Source: Pholiota molesta (lineage: Eukaryota > Basidiomycota > Agaricomycetes > Agaricales > Strophariaceae). Taken from it: a DNA stretch of 64,000 nucleotides. The stretch is from positions 186,001-250,000 of the forward strand of contig JACGCK010000055.1 of NCBI GenBank assembly GCA_014925825.1, read 5' to 3'. The notes under the pieces were generated by a model, which was not told the DNA's origin, ran no database searches, and saw only the letters and a program-made list of their open reading frames with translations. Both the position numbers and the translations under genes were made by a program. Shown one piece after another: positions 27,752 to 40,448 of this stretch. Each line of letters starts with the position of its first letter. Within the stretch, counting starts at the first letter, position 1.

Positions 27752-28900
27752 TCAAGTTATATAGGCCCCTGTGATGTCGACACCATAATCATTCTTGAGT
27801 TCCCGAGGCGTCTTCTCCCTCCATACCCAATTTTCGCCGCTCTTCTCCAAAATGCCCTGTGTGCGTATGCCATTGACCTTGCGAAACACAATACCTTTTC
27901 CAATAAACTCCTTTACCGTCGACTTATAGTTGTCACGTTCGAAGAGCTTTGGTGGTGGAAAAGGCCTGCCAACGGCCAGTGGCATTGGCCGAGGAGACAG
28001 CATCCCTACTCTGTCTAAAAACTCGTGACTCGTTAAGCACAGTATTCGTAGACTTGGAGCTTGAAACGTACACATCACAACGAGAACACCCCAGAAGTTC
28101 GGATTACCATTGTGATATTCTACGAAGCCATCGTATCTGGGATTTATGCCCTGCAGGAAAGCCTCCCTCATGATCTCGTCCGTCGAATCAGGCGGCGGGT
28201 TGTCGCGGAAGGTCATATCCACCACTTCGTATAGCGTCGCCGGATTCCCGTCATGGTCCGCGCATTCTTTCAGCTCGACGAGCACGTACTTCTTTCGGAA
28301 ATCGAAGGGCGGCGCGAAGGCCATGATGGACTCCAACGCGCACTCGAAAGTGTATGTATGCACACGCGCGAATTCCTCGACTATCGCTGCGCGTTCCTTG
28401 GAATTTCGCAATGCGACTGGGATTGTATGCTCCATGTCGACGCACTGAAGGATATCGAGTGTCTGCCGCTTCATCCTGCAGAACAGCTTATGGTCGGGCC
28501 AGTCTGCCTTCTGACACTCAGGCGCCTATGACGGTAATATGGTCCAGTCAGAAGGTGCTGAATGGTCCAAAATACGTAGACTGACACAGTAATAGGTGCC
28601 TTTGCATCCTCCGCATACACGAAAGGGTGGTGGACTTGGTGTCTCTGTCTTCTGACACTTGTGACATATGGTCTTCGAGACATATCCCAGTGTGTACCTT
28701 TCGAATGGCCCTGTAATAGGCCTGAAGACATCAGCAAAGTCAGAATATGCTGTGCAGTACTGTGTAGAGCTGCATAGCAACATAGTGCCATAGAATGGGT
28801 TCTTGCCTTGGTAGTGCGTCCTAGTGCTTCCCACGTTCTGCCTAGACACATGGTACGGTGCACGAGCAGTATCAGGCAGGTATTGAAAATAGAAATCCAT
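27752..28900 (-). CDS. MYND-type zinc finger protein, copy 1
   Basis: Exons 28900-28586, 28525-28072 and 28014-27752 (minus) give 343 residues in one frame. The MYND finger is complete across the first junction: CHKCQKT, FRVCGGCKGTYYC, then APECQKADWPDHKLFC, i.e. the CxxC/CxxC/CxxxC/HxxxC ligand pattern. The C-terminal region (FAPPFDFRKKYVLVEL, MREAFLQGINPRYDGFVEY, EKSGENWVWREKTPREL) is shared with the copy at 37682 and seen in many agaric MYND proteins; its function is unknown. MYND fingers usually bind proline-rich partners. The first ATG (28900) lies inside the foldback element that starts at 28854; the next in-frame ATG is 28783, outside it. Which one is used is open. Confidence 0.8.
28849..28853. 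repeat. Target site duplication, left (CATGG)
   Basis: CATGG directly precedes the element end TACGGTGCACGAGCAG and is repeated exactly at 31146-31150 after the opposite end. Confidence 0.6.
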
Positions 28901-31145
28901 CCGCGTACCGCATGTGCTGTTGTCCCGTCGTACCTATGTGTCAAATCACTTTACTAAGCACTTTGTAGCCACGGCGCGTTGCCTTTTTTGGTGCGCGCAT
29001 CTCCGCTTGATGCCCGCCGTCGGGTCGCGCCCTCTTGCCCGCTGGTGCACAGAATGGGCTCTAGCTCAGCCCATTCTCCTTCGCTCCTTTCGCTTTTTGG
29101 CACATAAGTAGATATAGTACATGTGAGCTAGTATATAATTTTTAATATGAATGCCAATGGTATTACCCCCTACAATAGAGGTTTGTCAGGCAGGAGGAGG
29201 AGGAGCACTGGCAGGTTTATGCCTAGGTCCCATGAGAGGCCATATATTAAGCAGGTAATATACTAGGTACTTTACTTAGTGCTACTATTCTGAGTTGTAG
29301 CTTCCCAGGTGGTGTCAGGAGTGACTCATGGGGAGATCTTTAGGCAAAGAGTAGTAGGACATCATATTAATATGTTCTCCTATCCACAGTACCTATACAG
29401 GCAGTAAATAATGTTTACTACACACAGGTAACTTGCTAGCTGCCTCCAGAAGTATTGCACAGACAGACAATCCTTCCCTATAGAGTCATCTACCTAGGGA
29501 TACATTGGGCTCTATCTCAACATCAGGGAGAGATATTCTCCTAATTCGTTTAGATTATGGCTCCCTAGGCTTATACCTATTTATCCCTGTTGCGATAATT
29601 GAAGTATAATGACCGGAACATATGGATAAAAGCATCTGAGGAGGTTGTAGAGTGTGACATATAGATATAGGTATTTATATGGTGTAGAAATTTATTTGGG
29701 CACATATAACGTCGTAGATAGATACTATACTACATATGCATAGATTCTATAAAGTAATAACTATACATTGCAGGTGAAAGCGAACCATGGGGAGGTGAAA
29801 CCTGCCAAAGACGTCCCAAAGGCGTATGTCGTCTATAGGGTTGCACATAAACGGTCTAAAATTCTGTAGAGCTAGGGAATAATAGCCTTCACAAATACCT
29901 TCAGAACGAGATAGGCCGAAAAAAGATAGAGGGAGTGAGTGAAAAAATATCGAGGAAACATGGTAAGGAACATTATTTTGACATGATCCAAACATAGGCA
30001 CATAACTGCGATGCACTTGGACGTGATCTAGTCCGATGTTCTGACCGTTAATTCCTCAATATCTATCCACCCACTCACCCGATTTTTTTTTGGCCTATCT
30101 TGTTTTGAAGGTACCCATGAGGGTTATCATACACTAGGTCGACGGATTTTTAGACCGTTTATGCGTAATGCTATAGCCAGAATACCACTTTTAGACGTCA
30201 TTGGTAGGTTTCACCTCCCCGTGGTTCATTTCCACCCGCAACTTATAATTATTATGCTGTAGAATTAATGTATATATCGTATAGTATCTACTTACGCCGT
30301 TATATATGCCGATATAGATTTTTACACACTATATAAACCTTTATCTATATGTCAGACTGTAAAACCTCCTCAGACACCTTGATCCATATGTTCCGGTTAT
30401 TCTATTTCAATTATCGCAGTCGGGATAGATAGGTACAAGCCTGGGGAGCTCTAGTATAAATAAATTAGGAGGATATCTCCCCTCTATGTTGAGATACAGC
30501 CCAATGTATCCCCTGGTAGATGAGTCCATAGTGAAAGATTGGCTGCCTCTGTAATACTTCTGGATGCAAATAACAAGCTGCCTAGGTATAATAGACATTA
30601 TTTACTACCTGTACAGGTGCTAGAGGTAGGAGAACATGTTAAGTTCATGTCCTACCATACCATTCCTATACATCTCCCCATGGGTCACTTCTGACAATAC
30701 CTGGGAAGCTATAACTGAGCATAGTAGCACTAGTAACAGTACTTATTGTATACCCCACTTAATATATGGCCGCCCATGTGTCCTAGGCATAAACCTGCCA
30801 GTGCTCCTCCTCCTCCTGCCTGACAAACCTCTATTGTAGGGGGTAATACCATTGGCATTCATATTAAAAATTTATATACTAGCTCACATGTACTATATCT
30901 ACTTATGTGACAAAAAGCGAAAGGAGCGAAGGAGAATGGGCTGAGCTAGAGCCCAATCTCTGCACCAGCGGGCAAGAGGGCGGGACCCGACGGCGGGCAT
31001 CAAGCGGCGATGCGCGCACCAAAAATAGGCATTGAAAGGCTTAGTAAAGTGATTTGACATCAAAGGTACGACGGGACAACAGCACATGCGGTACGCGAAT
31101 GGATTTCTATTTTCAATACCTGCCTGATACTGCTCGTGCACCGTA
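28854..31145. mobile_element. Foldback (long inverted repeat) transposable element
   Basis: The 2292-bp segment is one large palindrome. Sequence read inward from 28854 matches the reverse complement read inward from 31145, nearly identically for the outer few hundred bases and with gaps toward the centre at about 30000. Arms are therefore ~1.1 kb with almost no unique middle. Matching landmarks include the peptide word LMPAVGSRPLARWC in opposite orientation in both arms (about 29009 plus, about 31000 minus), and mirror copies of catatgttccgg and tttagaccgttta. A 5-bp direct repeat CATGG flanks it. No transposase frame is visible, so it is presumably non-autonomous; the superfamily is not assigned. 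Confidence 0.75.
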
Positions 31146-31150
31146 CATGG
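31146..31150. repeat. Target site duplication, right (CATGG)
   Basis: Exact match to 28849-28853, immediately outside the element end GCACCGTA. Confidence 0.6.
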
Positions 31151-31436
31151 GCAGTACATAGTGCAATACAGCCCATCCATAGTGCTGTATAGTGCTGTAG
31201 TGATTAGCCAATTTTTACACAGCTCTATATACTTTGGGCATATTAGGCCATATTCACTGCTAATTGGGCTTGTAGCGGTCTGATTAAGGGTGTATGTAAT
31301 AGGATACTAATGATGAATTGATACTATAATTTACAGATACTTTATATACAAGGTGGGAAGCTGCATACGATATGTAGTTTCATTGCCATTGCCAATGTCC
31401 ATCACTTACGGATGCCCTCGCACTGCACTGCGCCCT

Positions 31437-32900
31437 CACCAATTGGCCTTCCGCACCTGGTAGGTTGTCCAACTCCTCCTCAAAGGCGCCCGTCGCGTTG
31501 CTGACATCTATGTCCATTTCCACATGTCGGCGTGTTGCACTGGGTGATCGATCTGTCTTGCCTCGCGCTGCGCCGCGCCCCTGGTAAGTTGCCCATCTGC
31601 ATCGAAGGGACCGGCGCGTTGCTGACTCATGTTTCCCATCCTATACGTCGGCGCGTCGCAGCGGCGTCGGTCTGTCTTATCGCGCTCGCCAAAGGCCGCG
31701 TGATCTTCGTCAAGGCTATACGTTGGTGAGTAAGGCCGCTGCAAGGAATACAAGGTAGCACTCACGGATGTTCGCTCGTAGCTACGGAGCGGTGCTGGCG
31801 TTCCCGACGCCCTCGCGAGTCGATCCGCCGTCGTCCACGCTACGTCGTGGGTCGTGTCTTTCGTATGCCAGCGTCATCGTCGCGTTGCTGACTCTGCTCC
31901 GGCCTGTGTATGTCGCTGCGCCACCCGAGTTCCTAGTTTACGGCTGCAAGTGTGGGGAGGCGAGACGAGATGCAATACACACACCTGGCAGCTACGCTGT
32001 CCGCGAAGACTGGCTTCTGCGTGCGGCTCGTTGACGCCTATCCGAACGCTGGCGCTTGCCAGCTTACTTCTGTGAGTGCGAGGAAGGGAGACGAGATGCG
32101 GGCGGTGGGTGTGGCAGAGGGGAGCGGGGTGTTGGCGTCGACACCGTGTTGGTACTGTGATGAAAATGTTGTCAAGTGGCCAAACTCGCCGCTTACAGTC
32201 AGCGTACCCGTCGAGGCCCTAAAACGCACCGGCACCCGCGTCGTGGAAGACGGCGTCAGAAGTCGACATCATTGCTGTGGCTGTCGTGTCTGGGACGGTC
32301 AATGTCGCACATGGTCGCAACGAGGGCGGACGTACCGTATACGCAGCAGCGCGCTGTGTGCCGCCTCGTACGTCCTTGTCCATTCCATCCCACTGACGTG
32401 CTTGTGTGAAGAGATGTCGTCGGGGCGAGGGCGAAAGGCAGGGGTGGCAGCGGCGCGGCCCTGTTGTCGTGGTCGCTGTCGTTGTCGTGCGGTTGTCCAG
32501 TACGTCCTAAGAATTCGCCGTCCCCACTGACATTCTCCGCAAGGCACGCCGCGAGCGACGACGCGAGCAGGAATGGGTGGGTGTAGTAGGCGTCCGGGGG
32601 TGTGGCAAGTTCGCGCCCTGTCGTACAGCTGCCGTCGTCAGGTTCTGCACGTTGTCCCAGTGAGGTAGGACTTACCGTATACGTGCCGCCTCACCTCCTT
32701 TCCAGCCCGCTGTGTTGTCCCTCGTACGTCCTTGTCCCTTCCATTCAACGTGCGCTGACGTACTGGTCTGAAGCGATGTCTTGTCGAGTGATCGCGGCGA
32801 GGGCGTGGGCGGCAGCGCGAGGGCTCTGGGGTCGTTGCTGTCGCCGGCTGCTGTGCCTGTGCGAAGGGCTTGGAGGATGCGAGGCACACAAGTGCCTGCA
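31437..32900. repeat. GC-rich degenerate repeat tract
   Basis: Segments recur with drift. gttgctgac...gtcggcg...tctgtctt appears at 31498 and 31620, 122 bases apart, with a third gttgctgac at 31883. A longer segment with taccgtatacg...gtacgtccttgtcc...gatgtc recurs near 32335-32500 and 32660-32860. Base composition is far richer in G+C and CpG than the AT-rich palindrome beside it. Open frames are arginine/cysteine-rich on both strands, as expected from repeat sequence rather than genes. Confidence 0.5.
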
Positions 32901-34207
32901 TGGTTGAGAAGAAAGAACTTAGAACATTCAAGTTGTGTCAAGTTCAACGTTGCACGTGTCGCCAGCTGATATCAAGTCATGTGACCATGACGCGACGCGC
33001 GACGCGCAATGTTTATCGCAAAAGTTCGGACCGCAAAAGTCACAGCGCATCCGGACCGGGCAAGATTTGGTACATACATGTACCAAATTGTCACGCCAGG
33101 TAATCAATATGCGTGGATGTGCCGTGTGTGTAGGGCAAGGCATAGGGCATATATAACTGTCTATATCACCATTTGTGTATGTAGAATTTGATATTATTAC
33201 TACTAGTGCTACATAGTACATTAGAAACTGCAGAGAGATTCAAAGCTGGATGTAATGTGTATAGAGATATAAAGGATAAGCCAGTAATGTATAGAACTAT
33301 GCATTATCTGCAGACGACTACGTGGCACTAGGGCTACTATGGCACTAGCCGATCACACGGTTCTGCTATGGAATTTGCAACAGCACTATACCACGCTATG
33401 AGCTAAAAACAGATTTTGCTGATGGATCGTCTTGTGTTCCTGGTTTGGTATGTAAGGTGACATTTCTACTGCAGCCTGCAGGTGGTGAAAGATACGAAGA
33501 ATTACGATGGCGCTGGGGTAGGATACCATTGCGGACATTGAAATCTTGGGCTTCGAACGGTGGGGCACGTTGCGCATACACTCCAGCATGGGCACAATGC
33601 AAGGCTCAGAAATGCGAGGTAAAAAAAAGTAAAGAGGACCTAGACTGTCGACAAGAGAACAATTGCACAAGAAAATCCTGCTGCCATGAATCGCTGGGCG
33701 AGGTATGAGGCCTTATGAGGCCACCTCTATACAAAATTTCTAGCATTGTCGAAGCATGTTTATGGTCGCTTGAGATTTTATAGACAAGTAAGCACCAGAA
33801 GAAAAGCAATTGAGACCCATTATCTTGTGTCGGTCTTTTTTTTTCCCGAACACCAAGTCAAGCTTGAGTCAAAGCGTACATATGCACATGAAAGCAGAAA
33901 AATGTCCACGTGAAGTGAAGCGGCGCTCATTCAGCATCCAGCTGGGTGACAGGAAATGTGCGGGAAAGTGTGCGTGTCAGCGTCCTTGCTTGACCCGCCC
34001 AATGGTGATAATTTCATTAGGCACACACTTACCTGGCTCAAAACTTTGTGCGGCGAACGCGTCGCGGTGCTCTTCAACCTGCCCTCCTGGCCCCGGGAAC
34101 GGGTCAACGGACAGCATGCCCGAATTCGACTTGGCCGCCACCGCCGCGAGTTGGCCGCGAGCTTCGGCGTGGGCGTGGGCTGGTTTAGGAACCTGGGAAT
34201 AGATGAC
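32901..34207. other. Repeat-flanking sequence with a perfect 22-base hairpin
   Basis: No gene recognised. At 33066-33087 tttggtacat is followed after two bases by its exact reverse complement atgtaccaaa. The stretch links the GC-rich tract to the direct repeats that follow. Confidence 0.4.
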
Positions 34208-35004
34208 ACAAGCTTTATGCCCGTCGCTACGCGTCGGAGAGTCGCGCTTCGCGCTCCCCTCCTGCTTCGCTTTGGGCAACAGCTTGCCGGGGCTACGCCC
34301 CTGGACCCCTTTGAGTCGGCGCCTTGCGCCTCCGTACGTAGCCCTTAAAATTAAATAATATTTGCTTGAAATCGGTTCTATGAATTGGATCTCACTGCAT
34401 AAAGAAAAGTTGGAATTGAACCAAAACTGACTACAGCAATTTAAATTTTTTGTTTACTTTGTTCCATTGTATATCATTCAAATAGGTAGGCCAGAGCTAC
34501 GCCCTGGCCCATCCTTCCAAAAACACTACTGAAGTGCTCAAACTATGCATCTGTCCTACTACTTACTTATTTTAACCAATTCTTGACCAATTCAAATCTT
34601 CCCATTGATAATTATAATTATATTCAACTTCTGAGGAATTTTGGGCCAGAGCTTCGCCCTGTCCCTCTTCATAGACTACTCATATCAAATTTATTTACCC
34701 TTTGAGAAGATTAAAACAGGCCATTACTCTGAAGTATCTTCAGGTATTTAAATATTTTGTCCAAAATCAATGTTATATTTGCTCATTTTCAGGGTAGACT
34801 TGGGTATTATCTAAATTATCCCAAATAGTTATTAGTATATTAAATACAGACTCGGAGGATGCGCAAGAAAGACATTGGCAAGGCGTGCAGATTTCGCGCA
34901 TATCAAACGCGCAGTTCGGCCATTGTGAGACGCGCGCGGGTGCACAGCCACTATTACGTAACTAAGAGCCCCACTGTCTTTTCATATCTTTGATGATGAT
35001 CCCA
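34208..35004. repeat. Direct repeat unit 1, hairpin-rich
   Basis: Begins acaagctttatgcccg with gctacgcgtcgga and ends ttcatatctttgatgat. Contains small GC hairpins (ggggctacgcccc, ggcgccttgcgcc, tcgcgcttcgcgct) and two gggccagagc..cgccctg words within AT-rich sequence. The same order recurs 797 bases downstream in unit 2. Confidence 0.7.
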
Positions 35005-35892
35005 ACAAGCTTTATGCCCGCCGCTACGCGTCGGAGGTTCGCGCTTCGCGCTCACCTCCTGCTTCACTCTGGGCAACAGCTTGCCGGGGCTGCGCCCCTG
35101 GACCCCCTTTGAGTCGGCGCCTTGCGCCTCCATACGTAGCCCTTAAAGAATAGAATTCGAAGTTGCTTCTATGATTTTACGGTTGAATCAAGTGCAAAAA
35201 AGTTGGAAATGGTAGGAATTGAGCCAAAAGAAATTGAGCAGAGTAAACCGGTTCAAGATCTCAATAGAATTATATTTCCAGCTCTATACTGGCCCAAAGT
35301 AAAAAGAAAAGAGAAGCAAAATTTTAAAGGCATATTGATGATGCTTTGACTTAATCTATATATTTTAAAAAATATGTGGGCCAGAGCTGTGCCCTGGCCC
35401 ATTCTTCCAACAATAATACTGAAGTGTGAAAAATGACAACTCTCCTACTAATTTACTAAATTACCAAGTTAAAACTTCCCATTACTTATATTTATTTCAC
35501 TTCTGAGAGATTTGGGCCAAATCTTGCCCTGGCTCTCCTTAAAAACTACTCATAACTACTAATTTATGTACCCTTTGGAGAAGACTCTGAAGTACCTCAG
35601 GTCAAGCAATGTTATCCAATGCTATATTTGACAATTTTCCTGCAATTTCCAGCTTGGATTCAGCTTAGACTGGGGCATTATAATGAGTAATTTTGATTCA
35701 AAATAGCTAACAGTATATAAAACACACAGGTTGGACCCAGAGGATGTGTAAGAAAGATGTTGGGCAGACGTGCAGATTTAGCGCAGATCGAACGGAAGAC
35801 GCGGCCATGGTGAGATGCGCGCACCGGTGCACAGCCACTATTACGTAACTATTACGTAACTAAGAGCCCCACCCTCTGTTCATATCTTTGAT
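35005..35892. repeat. Direct repeat unit 2, hairpin-rich
   Basis: Same order as unit 1: acaagctttatgcccg, ggggctgcgcccc, tacgtagcccttaaa, gggccagagctgtgccctggccc, then cacagccactattacgtaact and gagcccca. The attacgtaact word is itself doubled here (near 35852-35875) but single in unit 1. The unit ends shortly before the orphan gene at 36017. Confidence 0.7.
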
Positions 35893-36016
35893 CAACCTCA
35901 GTGTGGCAGCTTTTGAACCTTTGTTCAACCATCCCCACTATCATCGCCATCCATACGATCATACGCACTACTGGACTATAGCAACAATGGCCAATCTCAT
36001 ATGATCTGCTAAACAG

Positions 36017-36809
36017 GACAGCGAATGGACGCAGAACGAAATTTGTGCATTCAACATTGAAGTTGAGACCGTAGATGTTCCTACCTTTTTTAACATTACC
36101 GAGCTTCCTGCAGCAACTGTGTCTGATGTGATCCTCAACAACTTGAACCTACGCCCACCGACTGACAAACTGTCCAAATCGTACCGACAATTCTTTCAAT
36201 ACCTGAGGGAGGCGGAGACTGCTGAGGAATCCGCTCTCGATGACTTCGCTGCCTTCATTCTGTCGCTATTGCATTATTATGACAAAGGCCGATTTATCCG
36301 CAGAGAGAAGAAAACGACCTTCTATATGGGAGGGAAGCTAATCATTGCTGAGGCCAACGTGTCTCTTGTAAATGAGAAATACGATGTTCTCCTCGTACAA
36401 AACAATAAGGTGATTTTCCTCAACGAGCGGCGCCATCCATATCTTATGGCTTACAACTTTGCAGGACCCCATATCAACTGAAGATGTCAAACCCAAACTC
36501 ATTGCCGATTGCATTGCAGCCTTCGCTCAAAATCACTTGAGAAAGGTGAAAGTGGGTCTCCCAACACCTGAGGCGCAAACTGTATTTGGCATCAGCATGC
36601 TTGGGACTGCTCCATTCTTCTATCGCATTCCCGTTTCAACCTCACTTCTCGATGCGCTAGTCACGTCGACATATCCAGCCGAAAAGACTGTCGTCTTCAG
36701 GTATATCCCGAGGGTTCCTGATCAAGCGCAGTACCGATATGAGGGGATGCGACCATTGGACAACCGTCGTATCGTTTTTCGATGCTTCGAGGCACTCAAA
36801 GGACTCATT
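36017..36809 (+). CDS. Uncharacterised agaricomycete family protein, copy 1
   Basis: Two exons (36017-36409, 36465-36809) read in phase: DSEWTQNEICAFNIEV, SALDDFAAFILSLLHYYDKG, YDVLLVQNNK, then DPISTEDVKPKLIADCIAAF and STYPAEKTVVFRYIPRVPD. I recognise it as one of a widespread set of hypothetical basidiomycete proteins without known function. Homologues as I remember them have D...LLLVQEDK at the exon 1 end, reminiscent of a PD-(D/E)XK nuclease core; here the position reads VQNNK, so a catalytic residue may be lost. The start is not found: the ATG at 35987 runs into a stop, and no in-frame ATG precedes the conserved part. A 5' exon or a base loss is likely. Confidence 0.55.
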
Positions 36810-36914
36810 GTAAGTTTACCCGCCATTTTCGATTGCATTGCTGGAGCTCACATGTGTTGGGAAGGAATCTGGATTTTAGCTGAGTTGGCTACCGATAGCA
36901 GGATTTTTTTAACA

Positions 36915-37377
36915 GCGGTTATCTTCTTGTTGTACAAGAGAACAAGGTGAATTTCCTCCACTACAAAATCAGAACGCCTGGACTTAGAAAAGTTATAGCG
37001 TGCTAATGCTAATATAACGTCTGGTGATCCTGAGCCACAACTTATCGCCGAGTCGATCGCGGCGTTCTACAGTAATTGCCAGAAGAGGAGGGAAATGCCA
37101 GAAGAGGAGGGAAATGGGTCTTCCAAAACTCGACAGTGAAGTTATACCAGGAATTGCGATGATTGGGACTTCCCCGGTCTGCTATCGCACCTCCGTTAGG
37201 GCACCACTGCTCGATGCGCTAGCCACATCGACGTACCCAGCGGAGAAGACTGTAGTTTTGAGATATATCCCACCTGTCCCTGTTATGGAGGACTACCAAG
37301 CAGAAGGGATGCAGCCATTGCCAGACAACCGTCGTATTATTTTTCAATGCTTTGAAGCATTCAAAAGAGTCATCGTA
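36915..37377 (+). pseudogene. Uncharacterised family protein, truncated copy 2
   Basis: A partial tandem copy of the preceding gene. It begins at the motif matching LLVQNNK (here VIFLLYKRTR in one frame, LLVVQENK in another) and covers only the C-terminal half (DPEPQLIAESIAAF, GIAMIGTSPVCYRTSV, STYPAEKTVVLRYIPPVP). Its frame is broken by a perfect 19-base tandem duplication (37079-37097 and 37098-37116). Reading one copy restores alignment with the paralogue. Confidence 0.7.
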
Positions 37378-37681
37378 AGTCTGGTGGCACCCATCTTGAT
37401 CACATTGCTGTAGCTCACATGCATCAACAAGGGGCCTAATTTAAAACGGTTGTAAATGAGTTGATAACAGGCACCGAGACACCATGGTAGAGGCCAGTAT
37501 GAAATAGCCAGAAAATAGCATAATTGAATGGAAATAGTGTCTATAACCAAGACTTATCATACACGATGTTGAGCTTCTAAGTACTTTACAAAACTTGGAA
37601 TATTGACCCAGCACAATCAATTCAAAGCCCAAGCCATATGAAAGATTTCAAAGAGATGAAAACCCAGATGTTATAAAGCAG

Positions 37682-38714
37682 TTACACAGCGCTCATCAGC
37701 AATTGCAGCGGATCTATGAAGGCGCCCGTGATTTCGACGCCATGATCATCCTTCAGCTCTTGCGGCGTCTTCTCCTTCCACACCCAGTTCTCGCCGCTCT
37801 GCTCCAACACGCCCTGCTTGCGCACGTTCTTGATCAGACGGAACACGATGCCTTTCCCCGTGAACTCCTTCGCCGTCGACAGATAATGATCGCGGTCGAA
37901 CCGCTTCGGCGCGGGATAAGGTTTGGCAACGCCCAGTGGCAGCGGCCACGGCGACATGGTCCCTACTCTATCTGAAAAATCCATGAGCCGTTAACCAACG
38001 CAGCGTCCGTTGAGATAAGCGAATTTGGACGTAGGACATACACATCACAATGAGCAGGCCCCAGACGTGGGGGTTGCCGCCGTACATCTTCTCCCAATGG
38101 TCGTACGTGGGCAATATGCACTGCACAAACGCCTCCCGCATGATGAGATCGCTCGAAAACGCGGGCGGGTTCTCGCGCAGCGTGATGTCCACCACCTCGT
38201 ACCGCGTCGCCGGGTTCCCATCGTGCGCGGCGCGCTCCCGCAGCTCGACCAGCGCGTACTTCTTGCGGAAGTCGAAGGGCGGCGCGAACGCGACGAGGGC
38301 CTGCAGCGCGCTTTGAAACGTGAACGTGTGCGCGCGCGCGAAGTCCTCGACCAGGAGCGCACGTTCTTGGCTGTCCGGACGGCGACGGGGAGCGTCGACA
38401 TGTCCACGCGCGCCACGAAGTCGCGCGCCTCCTGTTTCTTCTTGCAGAACTGCTTGTGGTCGCGCCAGTCTGCCCTTTGGCATTCGCGTGTCTAGAGCGC
38501 GAGTGGGGCATGGTCAGAATCGACTGCGGGTGGAGACCCGTGGACTCACGCAGTAGCGGGTACATTTGCACCCCGCGCATACATGAAAAGGCGCTTGGCC
38601 TGGAGGCTTCGTCTTCAGACACTTGTTACATGCATGTACAGTGTTCGAGCTATAGGTGTATTTGTCGGATTGCGCCGATGTGGGCCTGAAAATCGTCTTG
38701 CTTTCCATGTTCAT
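37682..38714 (-). CDS. MYND-type zinc finger protein, copy 2
   Basis: Exons 38714-38550, 38491-38042 and 37971-37682 (minus) match copy 1 exon for exon. The finger is complete: CNKCLKT, FHVCAGCKCTRYC, TRECQRADWRDHKQFC. Then FAPPFDFRKKYALVEL, AFVQCILPTYDHWEKMY and EQSGENWVWKEKTPQEL. The summed exon length is 905, one base short of a multiple of three. The missing base is near 38363-38366, where copy 1 reads SKERAA and this copy reads AK then shifts. It is otherwise a full-length gene of about 301 residues. Base composition is markedly more GC-rich than copy 1. Unknown partner. Confidence 0.75.
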
Positions 38715-39063
38715 CGTGAAAGACGCTACCGATAATCAAGATGGTGATGGTATGCAGCAAGTAATTGAACGAGAGCAAATTAGGAACCACTTCGGATCTT
38801 AAATTCTACCCCTTTGACAGTTGTGGTTCCTAGCGCATGCATTATGCATGGACAGAACACTGATTGCTCACAGAACCGGGATAGAGAAAGGCCCATACAG
38901 AAGATATCATACAACAATTAAGAGAAAGATCCACAAGCAAATCAGGCTGTCATGGGTAAGGCATGAACATTTTCGCAACATCGGCATAAGACAAATCGGC
39001 ATATGTAGCTCATAACCATGTTTCTCTCCATCAGCATACTCGTCAAAACCAGGGCCGAGAAAC
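38715..39063. other. Spacer between MYND copy 2 and uL4
   Basis: No coding motif. Presumably the promoter of the MYND gene and the 3' end region of uL4. Confidence 0.5.

Positions 39064-40448
<1,385 letters not shown>

Noticed and set aside
28914..29111. Open frame with LMPAVGSRPLARWC as a possible gene
   Set aside because: The same peptide occurs in reverse orientation in the mirror arm; it is part of the foldback element arms, not a separate gene.
28854..31145. Palindrome as an assembly artefact (read chimera)
   Set aside because: The arms differ at many inner positions and are flanked by a 5-bp direct repeat; a chimera would give identical arms and no target duplication. Not fully excluded.
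31952..32530. Arg/Cys-rich frames on both strands
   Set aside because: They lie in the degenerate GC-rich repeat tract and exist in several frames at once, so they reflect composition rather than coding.
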